A DNA stretch of 64,000 bases from Streptomyces venezuelae (GTDB taxonomy: Bacteria > Actinomycetota > Actinomycetes > Streptomycetales > Streptomycetaceae), in contig NZ_CP029190.1 in assembly GCF_008642295.1 (NCBI RefSeq), forward strand, positions 744,001 through 808,000. Direction: 5' to 3'. Of the stretch, positions 18,279-27,594 are shown one piece after another. The first letter of the stretch is position 1. Every line of letters begins with the position of its first letter. The translations under genes and the position numbers were made by a program. Under the pieces are notes generated by a model. That model made no database searches and was not told where the DNA came from. It saw only the letters and a program-made list of their open reading frames with translations.

Positions 18279-19081
18279 CGCTCGTCCCCCTTCCCTATCG
18301 TGTGGTGGACCGCCGGGCAGAGACGCACGACACGGTCACGCTCGTACTGGAGCCGGCCGGAGAGGCTCTGAACCCCTTCGTGCCCGGGCAGTTCGCGATG
18401 GTCTATGCGTTCGGCATCGGCGAGATCCCGGTGTCCGTGTCCCGGCTCCCGGGCGGGCAGCGGCTGGCGCATACGGTCCGCGCCGTCGGAGCCGTCTCCC
18501 GGGCGCTGTGCGGCCTGCCGGCCGGCGCGGCGGTCGGTGTGCGCGGCCCGTTCGGCACGAACTGGGACCCAGCCGTGGCCCGCGGCCAGGATCTGCTGAT
18601 CATCGGCGGCGGCATCGGACTCGCCCCGCTGCGCCCTCTGATCGACAGCGTTCTGGCCGAGCCGTATGCGTATGGGCGGCTGAATGTCCTCGCCGGAGCC
18701 AGGACCCCCGGCGACCTGCTCTACCGGGACGAGTTCCCCGCCTGGGGACGACCGTTCGGCGCCGCCACGGTCGACCGGCCCTCCGGTGACTGGACCGGCC
18801 GGGTCGGAGTCGTCACCACGCTGCTCGACGAGGCCCTGTTCACACCGGCGAACACCACCGCCTTCGTCTGCGGCCCCGAGGTCATGATCCGCGCGACCGC
18901 CCGTGCCCTGATCCACCGGGGGGTGCGCCCCGACCGCATCCGGGTCTCCCTCGAACGCAACATGCGCTGCGCCACCGGCCACTGCGGACACTGCCAGCTC
19001 GGGCCCCTGCTGCTCTGCCGCGATGGCCCGGTGGTCCGCTACGACCGGGCCGAGCCCCTGCTCACCGTACGGGAACTGTGA
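18275..19081 (+). CDS. hydrogenase gamma-type FAD/NAD(P)-binding subunit
   Basis: The 268-residue protein is like the HydG/HyhG diaphorase subunit and the dihydroorotate dehydrogenase electron-transfer subunit. An FAD-binding barrel comes first ([20 protein letters not shown]), then an NAD(P) domain with [12 protein letters not shown] and [12 protein letters not shown]-terminal [2Fe-2S] site has four cysteines ([17 protein letters not shown]). It would pass electrons between NAD(P)H and the iron-sulfur subunits. ATG overlaps the preceding stop (ATGA). Confidence 0.92.
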   Translation: MTLVPLPYRVVDRRAETHDTVTLVLEPAGEALNPFVPGQFAMVYAFGIGEIPVSVSRLPGGQRLAHTVRAVGAVSRALCGLPAGAAVGVRGPFGTNWDPAVARGQDLLIIGGGIGLAPLRPLIDSVLAEPYAYGRLNVLAGARTPGDLLYRDEFPAWGRPFGAATVDRPSGDWTGRVGVVTTLLDEALFTPANTTAFVCGPEVMIRATARALIHRGVRPDRIRVSLERNMRCATGHCGHCQLGPLLLCRDGPVVRYDRAEPLLTVREL

Positions 19082-19082
19082 G

Positions 19083-19898
19083 ATGAGTACCCCCACCACA
19101 CCCCAGCCGCCCCACCGCCCCCGGCTCGGCGTGTTCAAGTTCGCCTCGTGCGACGGCTGTCAGCTCACCCTCCTCAACTGCGAGGACGAACTGATCGGCA
19201 TCGCCGGCGAACTGGAGATCGCCCACTTCCTGGAAGCGTCCAGCGATATCGCGCCCGGCCCGTACGACCTCGCGCTCGTCGAGGGATCGGTCAGCACCCC
19301 CGAACACCTTGAACGCGTCCGACGCATCCGCGCGGACTCCCGCCACCTCGTCACCATCGGCGCCTGCGCCACGGCCGGAGGGGTTCAGGCGCTGCGCAAC
19401 TACGCTGACGTCGAGGAGTACCTGGCGACGGTCTACGCCCGCCCCGACTACATCGAGACCCTCGCGACCTCCACCCCGATCTCCGCCCACGTCCCCGTCG
19501 ACTTCGAGCTGCGCGGCTGCCCCATCGACCGGGGTCAGCTCATCGAGGTCATCACCGCCTTCCTCGCCGGACGCAAGCCCGGCATCCCGAACCACGCCGT
19601 CTGCTTCGCCTGCAAGCGGCGCGGCAACGTCTGCGTCACCGTCGCCCACGGCACACCCTGCCTCGGCCCCGTCACCCATGCGGGCTGCGGAGCGCTGTGC
19701 CCGACCTACGGACGCGGCTGCTACGGCTGCTTCGGACCCGCAGGGACCACGAACCTGCCCGCGCTCCTTCCGATCCTGCGTCGCGACGGGATGGGCGACG
19801 ACGACATCGGCAGGTTCCTGCACACCTTCAACGTCACCGCCTTCACCGCCGTGGCGGGGCAGGAGCCGGGCACGACAGAAGGGGAAGACCCCGTATGA
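19083..19898 (+). CDS. [NiFe] hydrogenase small (delta) subunit
   Basis: The 271-residue protein is related to NuoB-type small subunits. It has the proximal-cluster motif [15 protein letters not shown] near residue 20, a middle cysteine at [10 protein letters not shown] and another at [10 protein letters not shown]-terminal cysteine-rich part ([33 protein letters not shown]) provides the other clusters. It has no signal peptide or membrane anchor, as expected for a soluble cytoplasmic group 3 enzyme. The start lies two bases after the gamma-subunit stop. Confidence 0.93.
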   Translation: MSTPTTPQPPHRPRLGVFKFASCDGCQLTLLNCEDELIGIAGELEIAHFLEASSDIAPGPYDLALVEGSVSTPEHLERVRRIRADSRHLVTIGACATAGGVQALRNYADVEEYLATVYARPDYIETLATSTPISAHVPVDFELRGCPIDRGQLIEVITAFLAGRKPGIPNHAVCFACKRRGNVCVTVAHGTPCLGPVTHAGCGALCPTYGRGCYGCFGPAGTTNLPALLPILRRDGMGDDDIGRFLHTFNVTAFTAVAGQEPGTTEGEDPV

Positions 19899-21289
19899 GC
19901 GAGCCCGTGACCGGGTCCCGGGTCCTGCGCGTCCCCGCCCTCACCCGTGTCGAGGGCGAGGCCGCGCTGCACCTCAGGATCCACGACGGCACCGTCACCG
20001 AGGCCCGGCTCGACATCTACGAGCCACCGAGGTTCTTCGAAGCCTTCCTCCGGGGCCGCGCCCACACCGAGCCGCCCGACCTCACCTCGCGCATCTGCGG
20101 AATCTGCCCGGTCGCCTACCAGCTGAGCGCCTGCCGGGCCGTCGAGAACGCGTGCGGCGCCGTCGTCGACGGCCAACTCGCCGCTCTGCGCCGCCTGCTG
20201 TACTGCGGCGAGTGGATCGAGAGCCAGACGCTCCACATCCATCTGCTGCACGCACCGGACTTCCTCGGCCACGACGACATGATCAGCATGTCCCGCTCCC
20301 ACCTGGCACATGTCGAGCGCGGACTCCGCCTGAAGCAGTCCGGCAACGCCATCGTCGAACTGCTCGGGGGACGCGCGATCCACCCCGTCAACGTCCGTCT
20401 CGGCGGTTTCCACCGCACCCCGACCCGCGCGGAACTGCGCCCGTTGGCAGAGCGGCTGCGTACCGCCCTCGACGACGCCTGGGACACAGTGCGCTGGGTC
20501 GCGGGCTTCGACTTCCCCGATGCCGAGTGCACCGCCGACCTGCTGGCCCTCGCCGAGACCGGCACGTACGCCATCGAGTCCGGTGTCCCCACCGTGCTCC
20601 CGTACGGCGACGAGCCACCGCGCAGCTTTCCTCTCCGGGACTTTCGCGACCACGTCACCGAGGAGCAGGTCCCCCATTCCACTGCCCTGCACTCCCGGCT
20701 GGACGGCCGAAGGCATCTCACCGGCTCCCTCGCCCGCTATGCGGTCAATGGCCACCTGCTGTCCCCACTGGCTCTGGCAGCGGCCCGGGAGGCCGGACTC
20801 GGCGACCCTCCGCTGCGGTCGGCCGCGCCGGGCGCCGGACGGGGCGAGGTCTGCAGGAACCCGTACCGGAGCATCCTCGTCCGGGCCGTGGAGGTCCTGT
20901 ACGCGGTGGAGGAAGCCCTGCGCATCATCGCGGAGTACGAGCGTCCGGCCCACCCGCACGTGGAGGTACCCGCCCGGGCCGGTGCCGGTCACGGTGCCAC
21001 GGAGGCGCCACGCGGCCTGCTCTACCACCACTACGCGCTCGACGGCCAGGGCCGCATCACCGACGCCTGCATCGTCCCGCCGACCGCCCAGAACCAGGGC
21101 GCCATCGAGGAGGACCTGCGCCGCCTGGTCCAAGGCGGACTCGACCGCGGCGAGGACTCCGAGGCCGAACTCACCCGGCTGTGCGAGCGGGCCGTCCGCA
21201 ACCACGACCCCTGCATCTCGTGCTCGGCCCATTTCCTGGACCTGAAGATCGAGCGACCGTTCAGGCAGCCGTGGCGAGTTCGCTGCTGA
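19895..21289 (+). CDS. [NiFe] hydrogenase large (alpha) subunit
   Basis: The 464-residue catalytic subunit carries the L1 nickel motif [20 protein letters not shown] and the C-terminal L2 motif [18 protein letters not shown], giving four cysteine ligands. In L1 the residue often His in other groups is Tyr. The 20-residue tail after CSAH (ending WRVRC) is the expected peptide removed by the endopeptidase at 15916. ATG overlaps the small-subunit stop. The last 29 bases overlap the convergent flavodoxin gene. Together with the beta and gamma subunits it forms a group 3b-type NAD(P)-linked hydrogenase. Confidence 0.95.
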   Translation: MSEPVTGSRVLRVPALTRVEGEAALHLRIHDGTVTEARLDIYEPPRFFEAFLRGRAHTEPPDLTSRICGICPVAYQLSACRAVENACGAVVDGQLAALRRLLYCGEWIESQTLHIHLLHAPDFLGHDDMISMSRSHLAHVERGLRLKQSGNAIVELLGGRAIHPVNVRLGGFHRTPTRAELRPLAERLRTALDDAWDTVRWVAGFDFPDAECTADLLALAETGTYAIESGVPTVLPYGDEPPRSFPLRDFRDHVTEEQVPHSTALHSRLDGRRHLTGSLARYAVNGHLLSPLALAAAREAGLGDPPLRSAAPGAGRGEVCRNPYRSILVRAVEVLYAVEEALRIIAEYERPAHPHVEVPARAGAGHGATEAPRGLLYHHYALDGQGRITDACIVPPTAQNQGAIEEDLRRLVQGGLDRGEDSEAELTRLCERAVRNHDPCISCSAHFLDLKIERPFRQPWRVRC

Positions 21290-21764
21290 TGTGGTGGGCC
21301 CAGGTCTGGATCCGCTCCGGGTTGCGGAAGTCGCCGCCCTTGCCGTGGTGGACCAGTGCCTTGGCGATGAGGCCGGGAGTGCTCGTGGTGATGCTGCCTC
21401 CGAAAGTGACGTGTTCGCGGGCGCCCAGCCGTTCCATCTGCCGGGCCACGGCCGGGACCGGCGGGATCTCGCGCTGCTCGGCGGAGCTGTCGACCGGGCC
21501 ACTGCTGAACAGGAACACCGGACGGTGCTTGAGGTAGTGCTCGTTGCGTTCCGCGCAGTGCACCGCCTTGGCGCTCCAGCGGCCCGCGTACAGGCTCCCG
21601 CCGAGGACGACGGCGTCGAAACCGCGGACGTCGTCCACGTCGTCCGCCGGGAGCACCACGGCGTCCAGGCCGTCCTCGCGGAGGGTCCTGCCGATCTCCG
21701 ACGCGATTCCGGCGGTCGCGCCGTGCTTGCTCCCATAGGCGACCAGAACCCTCTTCGCCGTCAT
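21261..21764 (-). CDS. flavodoxin-domain protein (copy 1)
   Basis: The 167-residue protein resembles the HemG-like flavodoxin-domain family. The FMN phosphate loop is VAYGSKHGATAGIA at residues 8-21, followed by FDAVVLGGSLYAGRWSAKAV, FLFSSGPVD and the C-terminal [12 protein letters not shown]. It probably carries electrons, but its partner is unknown. It could serve the adjacent hydrogenase by position. Its start overlaps the Hsp20 stop (ATGA). A close paralog is at 42040. Confidence 0.85.
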   Translation of the reverse strand: MTAKRVLVAYGSKHGATAGIASEIGRTLREDGLDAVVLPADDVDDVRGFDAVVLGGSLYAGRWSAKAVHCAERNEHYLKHRPVFLFSSGPVDSSAEQREIPPVPAVARQMERLGAREHVTFGGSITTSTPGLIAKALVHHGKGGDFRNPERIQTWAHHISSELATAA

Positions 21765-22219
21765 GCCGGCTCTCCCGTCTCCGTACCCCGGGACCGCGTG
21801 ATGGGGACACTGCGGCGGCCGGCGGGTGGTTCGGGCTCCATCGGTATCCGGACCGTGAGGATGCCGTCCTCGTACGCGGCCTCGACCCCCTCGGACGGGA
21901 TCTGACCGGGCAGGCGGACGCTGCGGCGGAAGGACCCGTAGCGGAACTCGCTGTGGTCCTTGTCCTCCGTGCTCTCGGTGTGCTCGGCGCTCACGGTGAG
22001 CATGTCTCCGTCGACCGTGATCTCGATGTCCTTCTCCGGATCCATCCCGGGCATCTCGGCGCGGAGCGTGTACGTGCCGTCGTTCCTGCTCACCTCGATG
22101 GCAATCGGGTGGACGTCGAGGGCTGGCCGCCACATCGGGAAGCGCGGGAAGTCGACTCCGAACCAGTCCGTGAGGTCGGGGAAGAGGCTGCGCCTCCGTT
22201 CCATCTGCTGACCTGACAT
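21761..22219 (-). CDS. Hsp20/alpha-crystallin small heat-shock protein
   Basis: The 152-residue chaperone has an alpha-crystallin domain from about residue 45 (IAIEVSRNDGTYTLRAEMPG, DIEITVDGDMLTVSAEHTES, EFRYGSFRRSVRLPG, GILTVRIPMEPE). A short tail follows with SVPIT, similar to the I-x-I oligomer motif. It corresponds to HspX/Acr of the mycobacterial DosR regulon. GGAG precedes the ATG. It is divergent from pncB, and one GGGCCGTTCGGCCC palindrome in the shared gap could control both. Confidence 0.93.
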   Translation of the reverse strand: MSGQQMERRRSLFPDLTDWFGVDFPRFPMWRPALDVHPIAIEVSRNDGTYTLRAEMPGMDPEKDIEITVDGDMLTVSAEHTESTEDKDHSEFRYGSFRRSVRLPGQIPSEGVEAAYEDGILTVRIPMEPEPPAGRRSVPITRSRGTETGEPA

Positions 22220-22330
22220 GGGGTGCTCCTGGATCTCCGGCGCCGTGCGACGGGCGCCTTCGGGCGGGTTTCCGCCTCCACTGTCGTCCTGCCGCCGTCC
22301 GGTCCGCTTGGGCCTGTCGGGGCAGTGAGA

Positions 22331-22344
22331 GGGCCGTTCGGCCC
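22331..22344. promoter_or_regulatory. candidate island operator, perfect palindrome
   Basis: GGGCCGTTCGGCCC reads the same on both strands except for the central TT/AA. It lies 35 bases before the pncB start and 112 bases before the Hsp20 start, in the divergent promoter gap. It is among the cleanest copies of the island motif. Confidence 0.6.
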
Positions 22345-22379
22345 AGCGCACCCGGCGGCCCCAGGCGCACGCTGGAGGC

Positions 22380-23753
22380 ATGTCCGAGGTGACCACGACG
22401 GATCTGTACGAGATCACGATGGCGATGTCGTACCTGAACGAAGGCAAGGACGCGGAGGCGACCTTCAGCCTCTTCGTAAGGGACCTGCCGCCGGCACGGG
22501 GCTTCCTCGTCGCCGCCGGCCTGGAGCCCGCCCTCGACTATCTGGCCCGGTTCGAGGTGACGGCCGACGACTCCCACGTGTTCGCCGAAGCCCTGCACCG
22601 GCCGCCCGCCGACCTGGCGCCCCTCATCGGCCTGCGGTTCGAGGGCGAGGTGCGGGCGGTCCCCGAGGGGCGGCTGGTCTTCGCCGGTGAACCGCTGCTG
22701 GAAGTGACGGCGCCCCTCCCCCAGGCCCAGCTCGTCGAGACGTACCTGCTCAGCCTGCTCTGCCACCAGACGGCCGTCGCCTCCAAGGCGGCGCGCTGCG
22801 TCCTGGCGGCCCGGGGCCGGCCGGTGGTCGACTTCTCGCTGCGCCGCAACCACGGGCCGCAGGCCGGCTTCCAGGCCGCCCGGCTCGGGAGCCTCGTCGG
22901 TTTCGCCGGCACGAGCAACGTCGACGCCGCGGTCCGGCTGGGCCTGGCCGCTTCCGGCACCATGGCGCACTCGTACATCGAAACCTTCCCCTCCGAGGAG
23001 GAGGCGTTCCGGGCCTTCGCACGCACCCATCCCGGCCCGGTCACCCTCCTCGTCGACACCTACGACACCGACCGGGGGGTGGCGACCGCCGCCCGGGTCC
23101 TGGGCGACCTGCGACGCGGACCGGGCTGCGCGATCCGCCTGGACAGCGGTGATCTGGGGGAGCTCGCGCGCCGCTCCCGCGCCCGGCTGGACGCCGCGGG
23201 TCTGCCGGAGGTGAGGATCATCGCCAGCGGTGGCCTGGACGAGTACGCGATCGACGACCTCATCCGCTCGGCGGCTCCGGTCGACGTCTTCGCGGTCGGC
23301 ACCCGCGTGGGAGTCGCCGCGGACGCGCCGTACCTGGACGCCGCGTACAAACTGGTGGCCTACGACGGCCGGCCGGTCATGAAGCTGTCATCGGCGAAGG
23401 TCACCGCCCCGGCACCCAAGCAGGTGTACCGGCGGCCCGGGCAGACGGACGTCATCGCCCTCCGCGACGAGAACCCTCCGCCGGGCGCCGGCGCCCTGCT
23501 GGGAGTGGTGATGAGGAACGGCCGCAGGACCGGCCCGCCGGACTCCCTCACCGCCGCGCGCTCCCGCTTCCGGACCGACCTCGCCGCCGTGCCGCGGGAG
23601 GCCAGGCGCATCCGCGCCCCGCTGGCTCCGGCCCCGAAGGTCTCGGAGCGGCTGTCCCGGCTCTCGGAAGAAGTGCGCGGACGGTTGCTCGCGGACCTGG
23701 TGGAGACGGATGCGGGCCGCATCAGGGGTGGGACTTCACCCGGCGGCCCGTGA
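22380..23753 (+). CDS. pncB: nicotinate phosphoribosyltransferase
   Basis: The 457-residue enzyme makes nicotinate mononucleotide from nicotinate and PRPP for NAD salvage. It shows TDLYEITMAMSYL at the N-terminus, VVDFSLRRNHGPQAG, SGTMAHSYIETFPSEEEAF with the conserved histidine region, LLVDTYDTDRGVA, RLDSGDLGEL and the phosphate site VFAVGTRVGV. The mycobacterial pncB2 gene belongs to the DosR regulon, which fits this setting. GGAGG sits only two bases before the ATG. Its last 32 bases overlap the convergent HTH-flavin gene. Confidence 0.93.
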   Translation: MSEVTTTDLYEITMAMSYLNEGKDAEATFSLFVRDLPPARGFLVAAGLEPALDYLARFEVTADDSHVFAEALHRPPADLAPLIGLRFEGEVRAVPEGRLVFAGEPLLEVTAPLPQAQLVETYLLSLLCHQTAVASKAARCVLAARGRPVVDFSLRRNHGPQAGFQAARLGSLVGFAGTSNVDAAVRLGLAASGTMAHSYIETFPSEEEAFRAFARTHPGPVTLLVDTYDTDRGVATAARVLGDLRRGPGCAIRLDSGDLGELARRSRARLDAAGLPEVRIIASGGLDEYAIDDLIRSAAPVDVFAVGTRVGVAADAPYLDAAYKLVAYDGRPVMKLSSAKVTAPAPKQVYRRPGQTDVIALRDENPPPGAGALLGVVMRNGRRTGPPDSLTAARSRFRTDLAAVPREARRIRAPLAPAPKVSERLSRLSEEVRGRLLADLVETDAGRIRGGTSPGGP

Positions 23754-24432
23754 GCCGGACCGGGGTGAGCTTCATCCAGTGGGTACGCTCGCCGCCCGCC
23801 CAGGGCGTGGAGTGGGCCGCGTCGGCCAGGCGCTCCAGTCCGTCGGGGTCGGCCGCTTCCTCCAGCACCCCCACGGCCAGCACGCTCCACGCCCGTTCCG
23901 CCACCTCGTCGATCCGCTCCACCTCGAAGGCGGCCTCGGTACCCGCGGCCCGTGCCAGCACCGTGCCGGCCTCCGTGCGGAAGGCGACGTCTCCGGCGAC
24001 GACCAGGTAGTTCACGGGGTGGATGGCCGGACCTTCGGAGGTGAAGACGGCCACCCGTCCGATACCACGGACACCCAGCAGCCTCCGGCACTCGTCATCG
24101 TCCAGGGTGACCGGCCGGGTCCCGGGCGGTCCGGGCGTCGCCCCGGGGGGATCGTGATCGGGTCCCCCACCCGTCAGGGCCTCAACGGTGGTGCCGAGCG
24201 CATCGGCGATACGTACGAGTGTCCCGATCGCCGGGAGGGCGACATGGTCCTCCAGCCAGGCGATGTAGTCCGCGTCGGCACCGCAGCGCTCCCCCAGCTC
24301 CTCGCGGCTCATCCCTGCGGCGGTTCGGCGGGCCGCGAGCCGACGCCCGAGATCGGTCCGGCTCCCCGAGTCCCGACCGGCGGACTCGTGGAGGGGAGGA
24401 TGCCCGGGTCCGGGTCCACTGCTGGTGGTCAT
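23722..24432 (-). CDS. XRE helix-turn-helix fused to flavin-binding split-barrel domain (copy 1)
   Basis: The 236-residue protein has an XRE-type DNA-binding domain (about 27-88; LGRRLAARRTAAGMSREELG, RIADALGTTVEALTGG). After a linker comes a pyridoxamine-5'-phosphate-oxidase-like barrel (about 108-236; ECRRLLGVRGIGRVAVFTSE, IHPVNYLVVAGDVAFRTEAG, TPVRLTGRRV). The barrel family binds flavins, F420 or heme, so this may be a redox- or ligand-sensing repressor. The paralog at 49138 has the same order. It could instead be an enzyme with a DNA-binding appendage. Confidence 0.85.
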   Translation of the reverse strand: MTTSSGPGPGHPPLHESAGRDSGSRTDLGRRLAARRTAAGMSREELGERCGADADYIAWLEDHVALPAIGTLVRIADALGTTVEALTGGGPDHDPPGATPGPPGTRPVTLDDDECRRLLGVRGIGRVAVFTSEGPAIHPVNYLVVAGDVAFRTEAGTVLARAAGTEAAFEVERIDEVAERAWSVLAVGVLEEAADPDGLERLADAAHSTPWAGGERTHWMKLTPVRLTGRRVKSHP

Positions 24433-24547
24433 GGCGTCATCGCTCCTCAAGCGGCTCCGTCGCCGCATCGTCCGCGGTCCGGCGGGAACGTGCCCTCCGT
24501 TCCCTCCCCGACACCGCCAGCGTGGCCCACGGCCGGCCTCCCCGCAT

Positions 24548-24562
24548 GGGCCGGTCGGTCCC
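24548..24562. promoter_or_regulatory. candidate island operator
   Basis: GGGCCGGTCGGTCCC fits the island palindrome and lies 116 bases upstream of the HTH-flavin gene start at 24432, just beyond the 3' end of the sulP gene. Confidence 0.5.
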
Positions 24563-24572
24563 CACCCGCCCG

Positions 24573-26279
24573 TCAGCCGTCCCCGCCGTCGTCTTCTGCC
24601 GTGCGCTGCCAGGCGCGGTACGCCGCGACTGCGGTGGGGAGAGTGGGGTAGATGTGTTCCGGACCGACGGCGGCCGTCAGACCGTAGGCGTCGAGGGGGT
24701 CGCGGAGGTCCTGCTTCACGCGGGCGAGGGCGAAGACAAGACCCTTCCGTACGAGTTCGGAGCGCAGGGCCTCGACGGCGTCGAGGGCGGTGATGTCGAC
24801 CTCCACGTTGGCTTCGGCGTTGAGGACGAACCAGTGGACGGGTTCGTCCTGTGCCTCGACGGCTGCCAGGGCGCGGCGGCGGAAGTCCTCGGCGTTGGCG
24901 AAGAACAGCGGGGAGTCGTAGCGGTAGACGAGCAGGCCGGGAACGGTCCGTGCTTCCGGGTAGTCGTCGACGTCGTGCATGCCGGCCAGACCCGCGACCG
25001 TGCCGAGGACCGCGTCGTGCGGTCGGGCGACGCGGGCGAGGAGTTCCAGGACCGAGAGGGCCACCGCAACGAGGACGCCGTACAGGATGCCGAGGGCGAG
25101 GACGCCGGCGGTGCACCCGAGGGCGAGCAGCAGTTCGCGGCGCCGGAAGTCCGCGAGGCGGCGGAACTCTCCCACCTCCACCAGACGCACCGCCGCGTAG
25201 ACGACGATCGCGCCGAGGGCCGCGGTGGGGGTCAGGGCCAGCAGCGGGCCGAGGAAGAGCAGGACGGCGGCCACGCACCCGGCGCCGACCAGGGAATAGG
25301 CCTGCGTGCGTGCTCCGGCCGAGTCGGCGAGGGCGGTGCGGCTGGCACTGCTGCTGACCGGGAACCCCTGCAGGACTCCGGCACCGAGGTTGGCCGCGCC
25401 GAGGGCCAGCAGCTCACGGTTGGCGTCCAGCGGGTACGGGTCGTCGGCGCGGGCGAACGCGCGGGCGGTCAGGACGACATCGGTGTAGCCCACGAGGAGG
25501 ACACCGAGGGCCGGCAGGACCAGGTGGGCCAGGTCGGCCGGACGGGGCGGGTCGAAGCCGGGCAGGCCGGTCGGGACGGCACCGATGACGTCGATGCCCG
25601 GGGCCTCGTCGAGGGCGAGGACCGCCACCACCGCCGTGGACAGCACGAGGACGATGAGCGGCCCGGGGAGGGCCCGCCACAGCAGGGGCAGGGTGAACAG
25701 CAGGACCAGGCATCCGGCGGACAGGGCGGCCGTGGGCCCGTGGACCTCGGGCAGCTGCCGGAGGAACGAGAGCAGCTGGGGGAAGAACCCCGATCCACCG
25801 CCCTCGGTCCCCGTGAGCCGGGGCAGCTGGTCCACGATCATGATGGCGGCGACTCCGGCCAGGTAGCCGACGAGCACGGGCCGGGAGAGGAGGTCGGCGA
25901 GGAAGCCCAGCCGGACGGCCCACGCCACCAGGCACAGCAGGCCGACGGCGACGGCGAGGGCGGCGGCGAGCCCCGCGTACCGTGCGGGATCGCCGGCCGC
26001 GAGCGGGCCGACGGCCACGGCTGTCATCAGGGCGGTGGTCGACTCCGGGCCGACCGACAGCAGCCGCGAGGAGCCGCTCACGGCGTACAGCACCATGGCC
26101 GGCAGCACCGCCCACAGTCCGACGACCGGCGGCAGGCCGGCCACACCCGCATAGGCCATCACCTGCGGCACCAGGTAGGCGGCGACCGTGATCCCCGCCA
26201 GGACGTCACCGCGCAGCCGATCGGGCCGATAGCCACGGAAGGCGGGCGGGACCACAGCGTTCCGTCCGTGCTTCGGCAT
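24573..26279 (-). CDS. SulP-family anion transporter with STAS domain
   Basis: The 568-residue membrane protein begins with FRGYRPDRLRGDVLAGITVA, the usual SulP start. It continues through about ten to twelve hydrophobic segments, including VPQVMAYAGVAGLPPVVGLW and NLGAGVLQGFPVSSSASRTA, and ends with a cytoplasmic STAS domain (about 445-560; GLLVYRYDSPLFFANAEDFR, DITALDAVEALRSELVRKG). The substrate could be sulfate, bicarbonate or another anion. A SulP gene (Rv1739c) is also in the mycobacterial DosR regulon. GGAGGTGC lies directly before the ATG. Confidence 0.9.
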   Translation of the reverse strand: MPKHGRNAVVPPAFRGYRPDRLRGDVLAGITVAAYLVPQVMAYAGVAGLPPVVGLWAVLPAMVLYAVSGSSRLLSVGPESTTALMTAVAVGPLAAGDPARYAGLAAALAVAVGLLCLVAWAVRLGFLADLLSRPVLVGYLAGVAAIMIVDQLPRLTGTEGGGSGFFPQLLSFLRQLPEVHGPTAALSAGCLVLLFTLPLLWRALPGPLIVLVLSTAVVAVLALDEAPGIDVIGAVPTGLPGFDPPRPADLAHLVLPALGVLLVGYTDVVLTARAFARADDPYPLDANRELLALGAANLGAGVLQGFPVSSSASRTALADSAGARTQAYSLVGAGCVAAVLLFLGPLLALTPTAALGAIVVYAAVRLVEVGEFRRLADFRRRELLLALGCTAGVLALGILYGVLVAVALSVLELLARVARPHDAVLGTVAGLAGMHDVDDYPEARTVPGLLVYRYDSPLFFANAEDFRRRALAAVEAQDEPVHWFVLNAEANVEVDITALDAVEALRSELVRKGLVFALARVKQDLRDPLDAYGLTAAVGPEHIYPTLPTAVAAYRAWQRTAEDDGGDG

Positions 26280-26385
26280 GGCACCTCCGGACCTCGCTGC
26301 GGGCGGTTGCCGCTCCATCGTGCCGGGCCCGGTCCCGCACGGGCGTCAAGCACGCGGGCGGATCGGTGACCACGGTGCGGCCGTC

Positions 26386-26844
26386 TCAGGACAGCCGGAA
26401 GCCGGTGACCAGGCCGGGCGTGATCCGGATGGCTCCCGAGGACGTGCCGTCGCCCCGGGGCCGGAGGAGATGTGCGTAGCGTTCCAGCTCGTCGGGATCG
26501 GTGACCACCGTGGCGTAGCCGGTGGCCACCACGCTCCAGCCGGCGTGCGTCTCGGGATCGATGGTGTCGGCCTCGTACGCGACGACCACGCCCGCGCCTT
26601 CCTCCACCCCGGTCAGCGCTGTCCGGGTCGCTCCCTCGTCGGGCCGGATGATGATGTCGCCGGCGTCGAGAAGGTGATCGACCGGACATACGGCGGGCAG
26701 CGCGTGCCGGGTGAAGACGATGCGCCCCACCCTCACGCTGCCGAGCAGTTCCCACGCCTCCTCGGCGGCCAGTTCCACCCGCCGCCCCGGCACCTCGGGC
26801 GCGGCGTGGGCCCCGGCTCCCCCTGGCGGTTGACTGCTGTGCAT
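26386..26844 (-). CDS. pyridoxamine-5'-phosphate-oxidase-fold protein
   Basis: The 152-residue protein is a single flavin/F420-type split barrel (AWELLGSVRVGRIVFTRHAL, AVCPVDHLLDAGDIIIRPDE, GAGVVVAYEADTIDPETHAG, WSVVATGYATVV). It has no DNA-binding domain, unlike the fusions at 23722 and 49138. Small proteins of this fold are common among DosR-regulon and nitroimidazole-reductase-like proteins. The cofactor cannot be determined by eye. It is divergent from the cNMP-binding gene at 27062, with two palindromes between them. Confidence 0.85.
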   Translation of the reverse strand: MHSSQPPGGAGAHAAPEVPGRRVELAAEEAWELLGSVRVGRIVFTRHALPAVCPVDHLLDAGDIIIRPDEGATRTALTGVEEGAGVVVAYEADTIDPETHAGWSVVATGYATVVTDPDELERYAHLLRPRGDGTSSGAIRITPGLVTGFRLS

Positions 26845-26967
26845 CCTCGGCCCCTTCGGTTCGGCAGGCTAGCCGGACTCGGGCGCCCGCGATGTGGTTC
26901 AACGGGACCGGCGGCCCTGAAGAGGCCGTCCACCCGCCAGGGTCCCGCCGTGAACGAACTCGGGCAT

Positions 26968-27002
26968 GGGCCGTTCGGGCCCGGGCAGGGACCACAGGGC
27001 CC
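26968..27002. promoter_or_regulatory. pair of candidate island operators
   Basis: GGGCCGTTCGGGCCC at 26968-26982 and GGGACCACAGGGCCC at 26988-27002 lie five bases apart, two helical turns centre to centre. They are in the divergent gap, 60 bases before the cNMP-binding gene and 123 bases before the flavin-fold gene. Paired sites are typical for DosR-type regulators. Confidence 0.55.
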
Positions 27003-27061
27003 ATGCCGTGCACGTTCCGGCCCGCCCAGACTGGGGACGGACTCGAATCAGGAGGCCGTCC

Positions 27062-27526
27062 ATGAACACCCAGTCCCCCACCCGGATCGCCACGGCACTG
27101 CCCGCGGACTGCCGGACCCGCCTGATGGAGATGGCCCGCGAGGTGAACTTCACCGAGGGGACCCGTCTCTTCCGCGAGGGCGGCCACGCCGACCGGTTCT
27201 GGATCGTCCGGTCCGGCACCGTCACCCTGGACGTCCACGTGCCCGGCCGGCGCGCCGCCGTGGTCGAGAGCCTCGGCGCCGGCCAGCTCGTCGGCTGCTC
27301 CTGGCTTTTCAAGCCCTACGCCTGGCGCCTGGGCGCCGAAGCGATGACCCCCGTACGCGCCTACGAGTTCGACGCGGCGCGCGTGCGGCAGCTCATGGAC
27401 GCCGACCCCGTCTTCGGCTCTGCCGTCGGCCACTGGGTCGGGCAGGTCCTCGCCCACCGCCTGCAGTCCACCCGGATCCGGCTGCTGGACCTGTACGCGC
27501 CCTACGGCAGCGGCAGCTTCCTGTAG
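27062..27526 (+). CDS. stand-alone cyclic-nucleotide-binding protein
   Basis: The 154-residue Crp-type beta-roll protein (EGTRLFREGGHADRFWIVRS, VPGRRAAVVESLGAGQLVGC) has a C-helix ending in RIRLLDLYAPYGSG. It lacks a helix-turn-helix, so it does not act as a Crp regulator in the usual way. The conserved R-x-RLLDLYAPYGSG tail is shared with the protein at 51434 and nearly with the one at 17805, which suggests a common partner. It is a single-gene unit next to the sensor kinase gene, which converges with it. Confidence 0.85.
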   Translation: MNTQSPTRIATALPADCRTRLMEMAREVNFTEGTRLFREGGHADRFWIVRSGTVTLDVHVPGRRAAVVESLGAGQLVGCSWLFKPYAWRLGAEAMTPVRAYEFDAARVRQLMDADPVFGSAVGHWVGQVLAHRLQSTRIRLLDLYAPYGSGSFL

Positions 27527-27594
27527 CCACCCCACCGACCGGCACGTAGCCGCCCGACCGGCCGGCACGCGGCCTCGTGGGGAGGCAGCGCCGG

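Noticed and set aside
24219..26369. 716-codon plus-strand frame opposite the SulP transporter
   Set aside because: The minus strand encodes a clear membrane transporter with a STAS domain. The plus frame is the antisense shadow of its hydrophobic codons.
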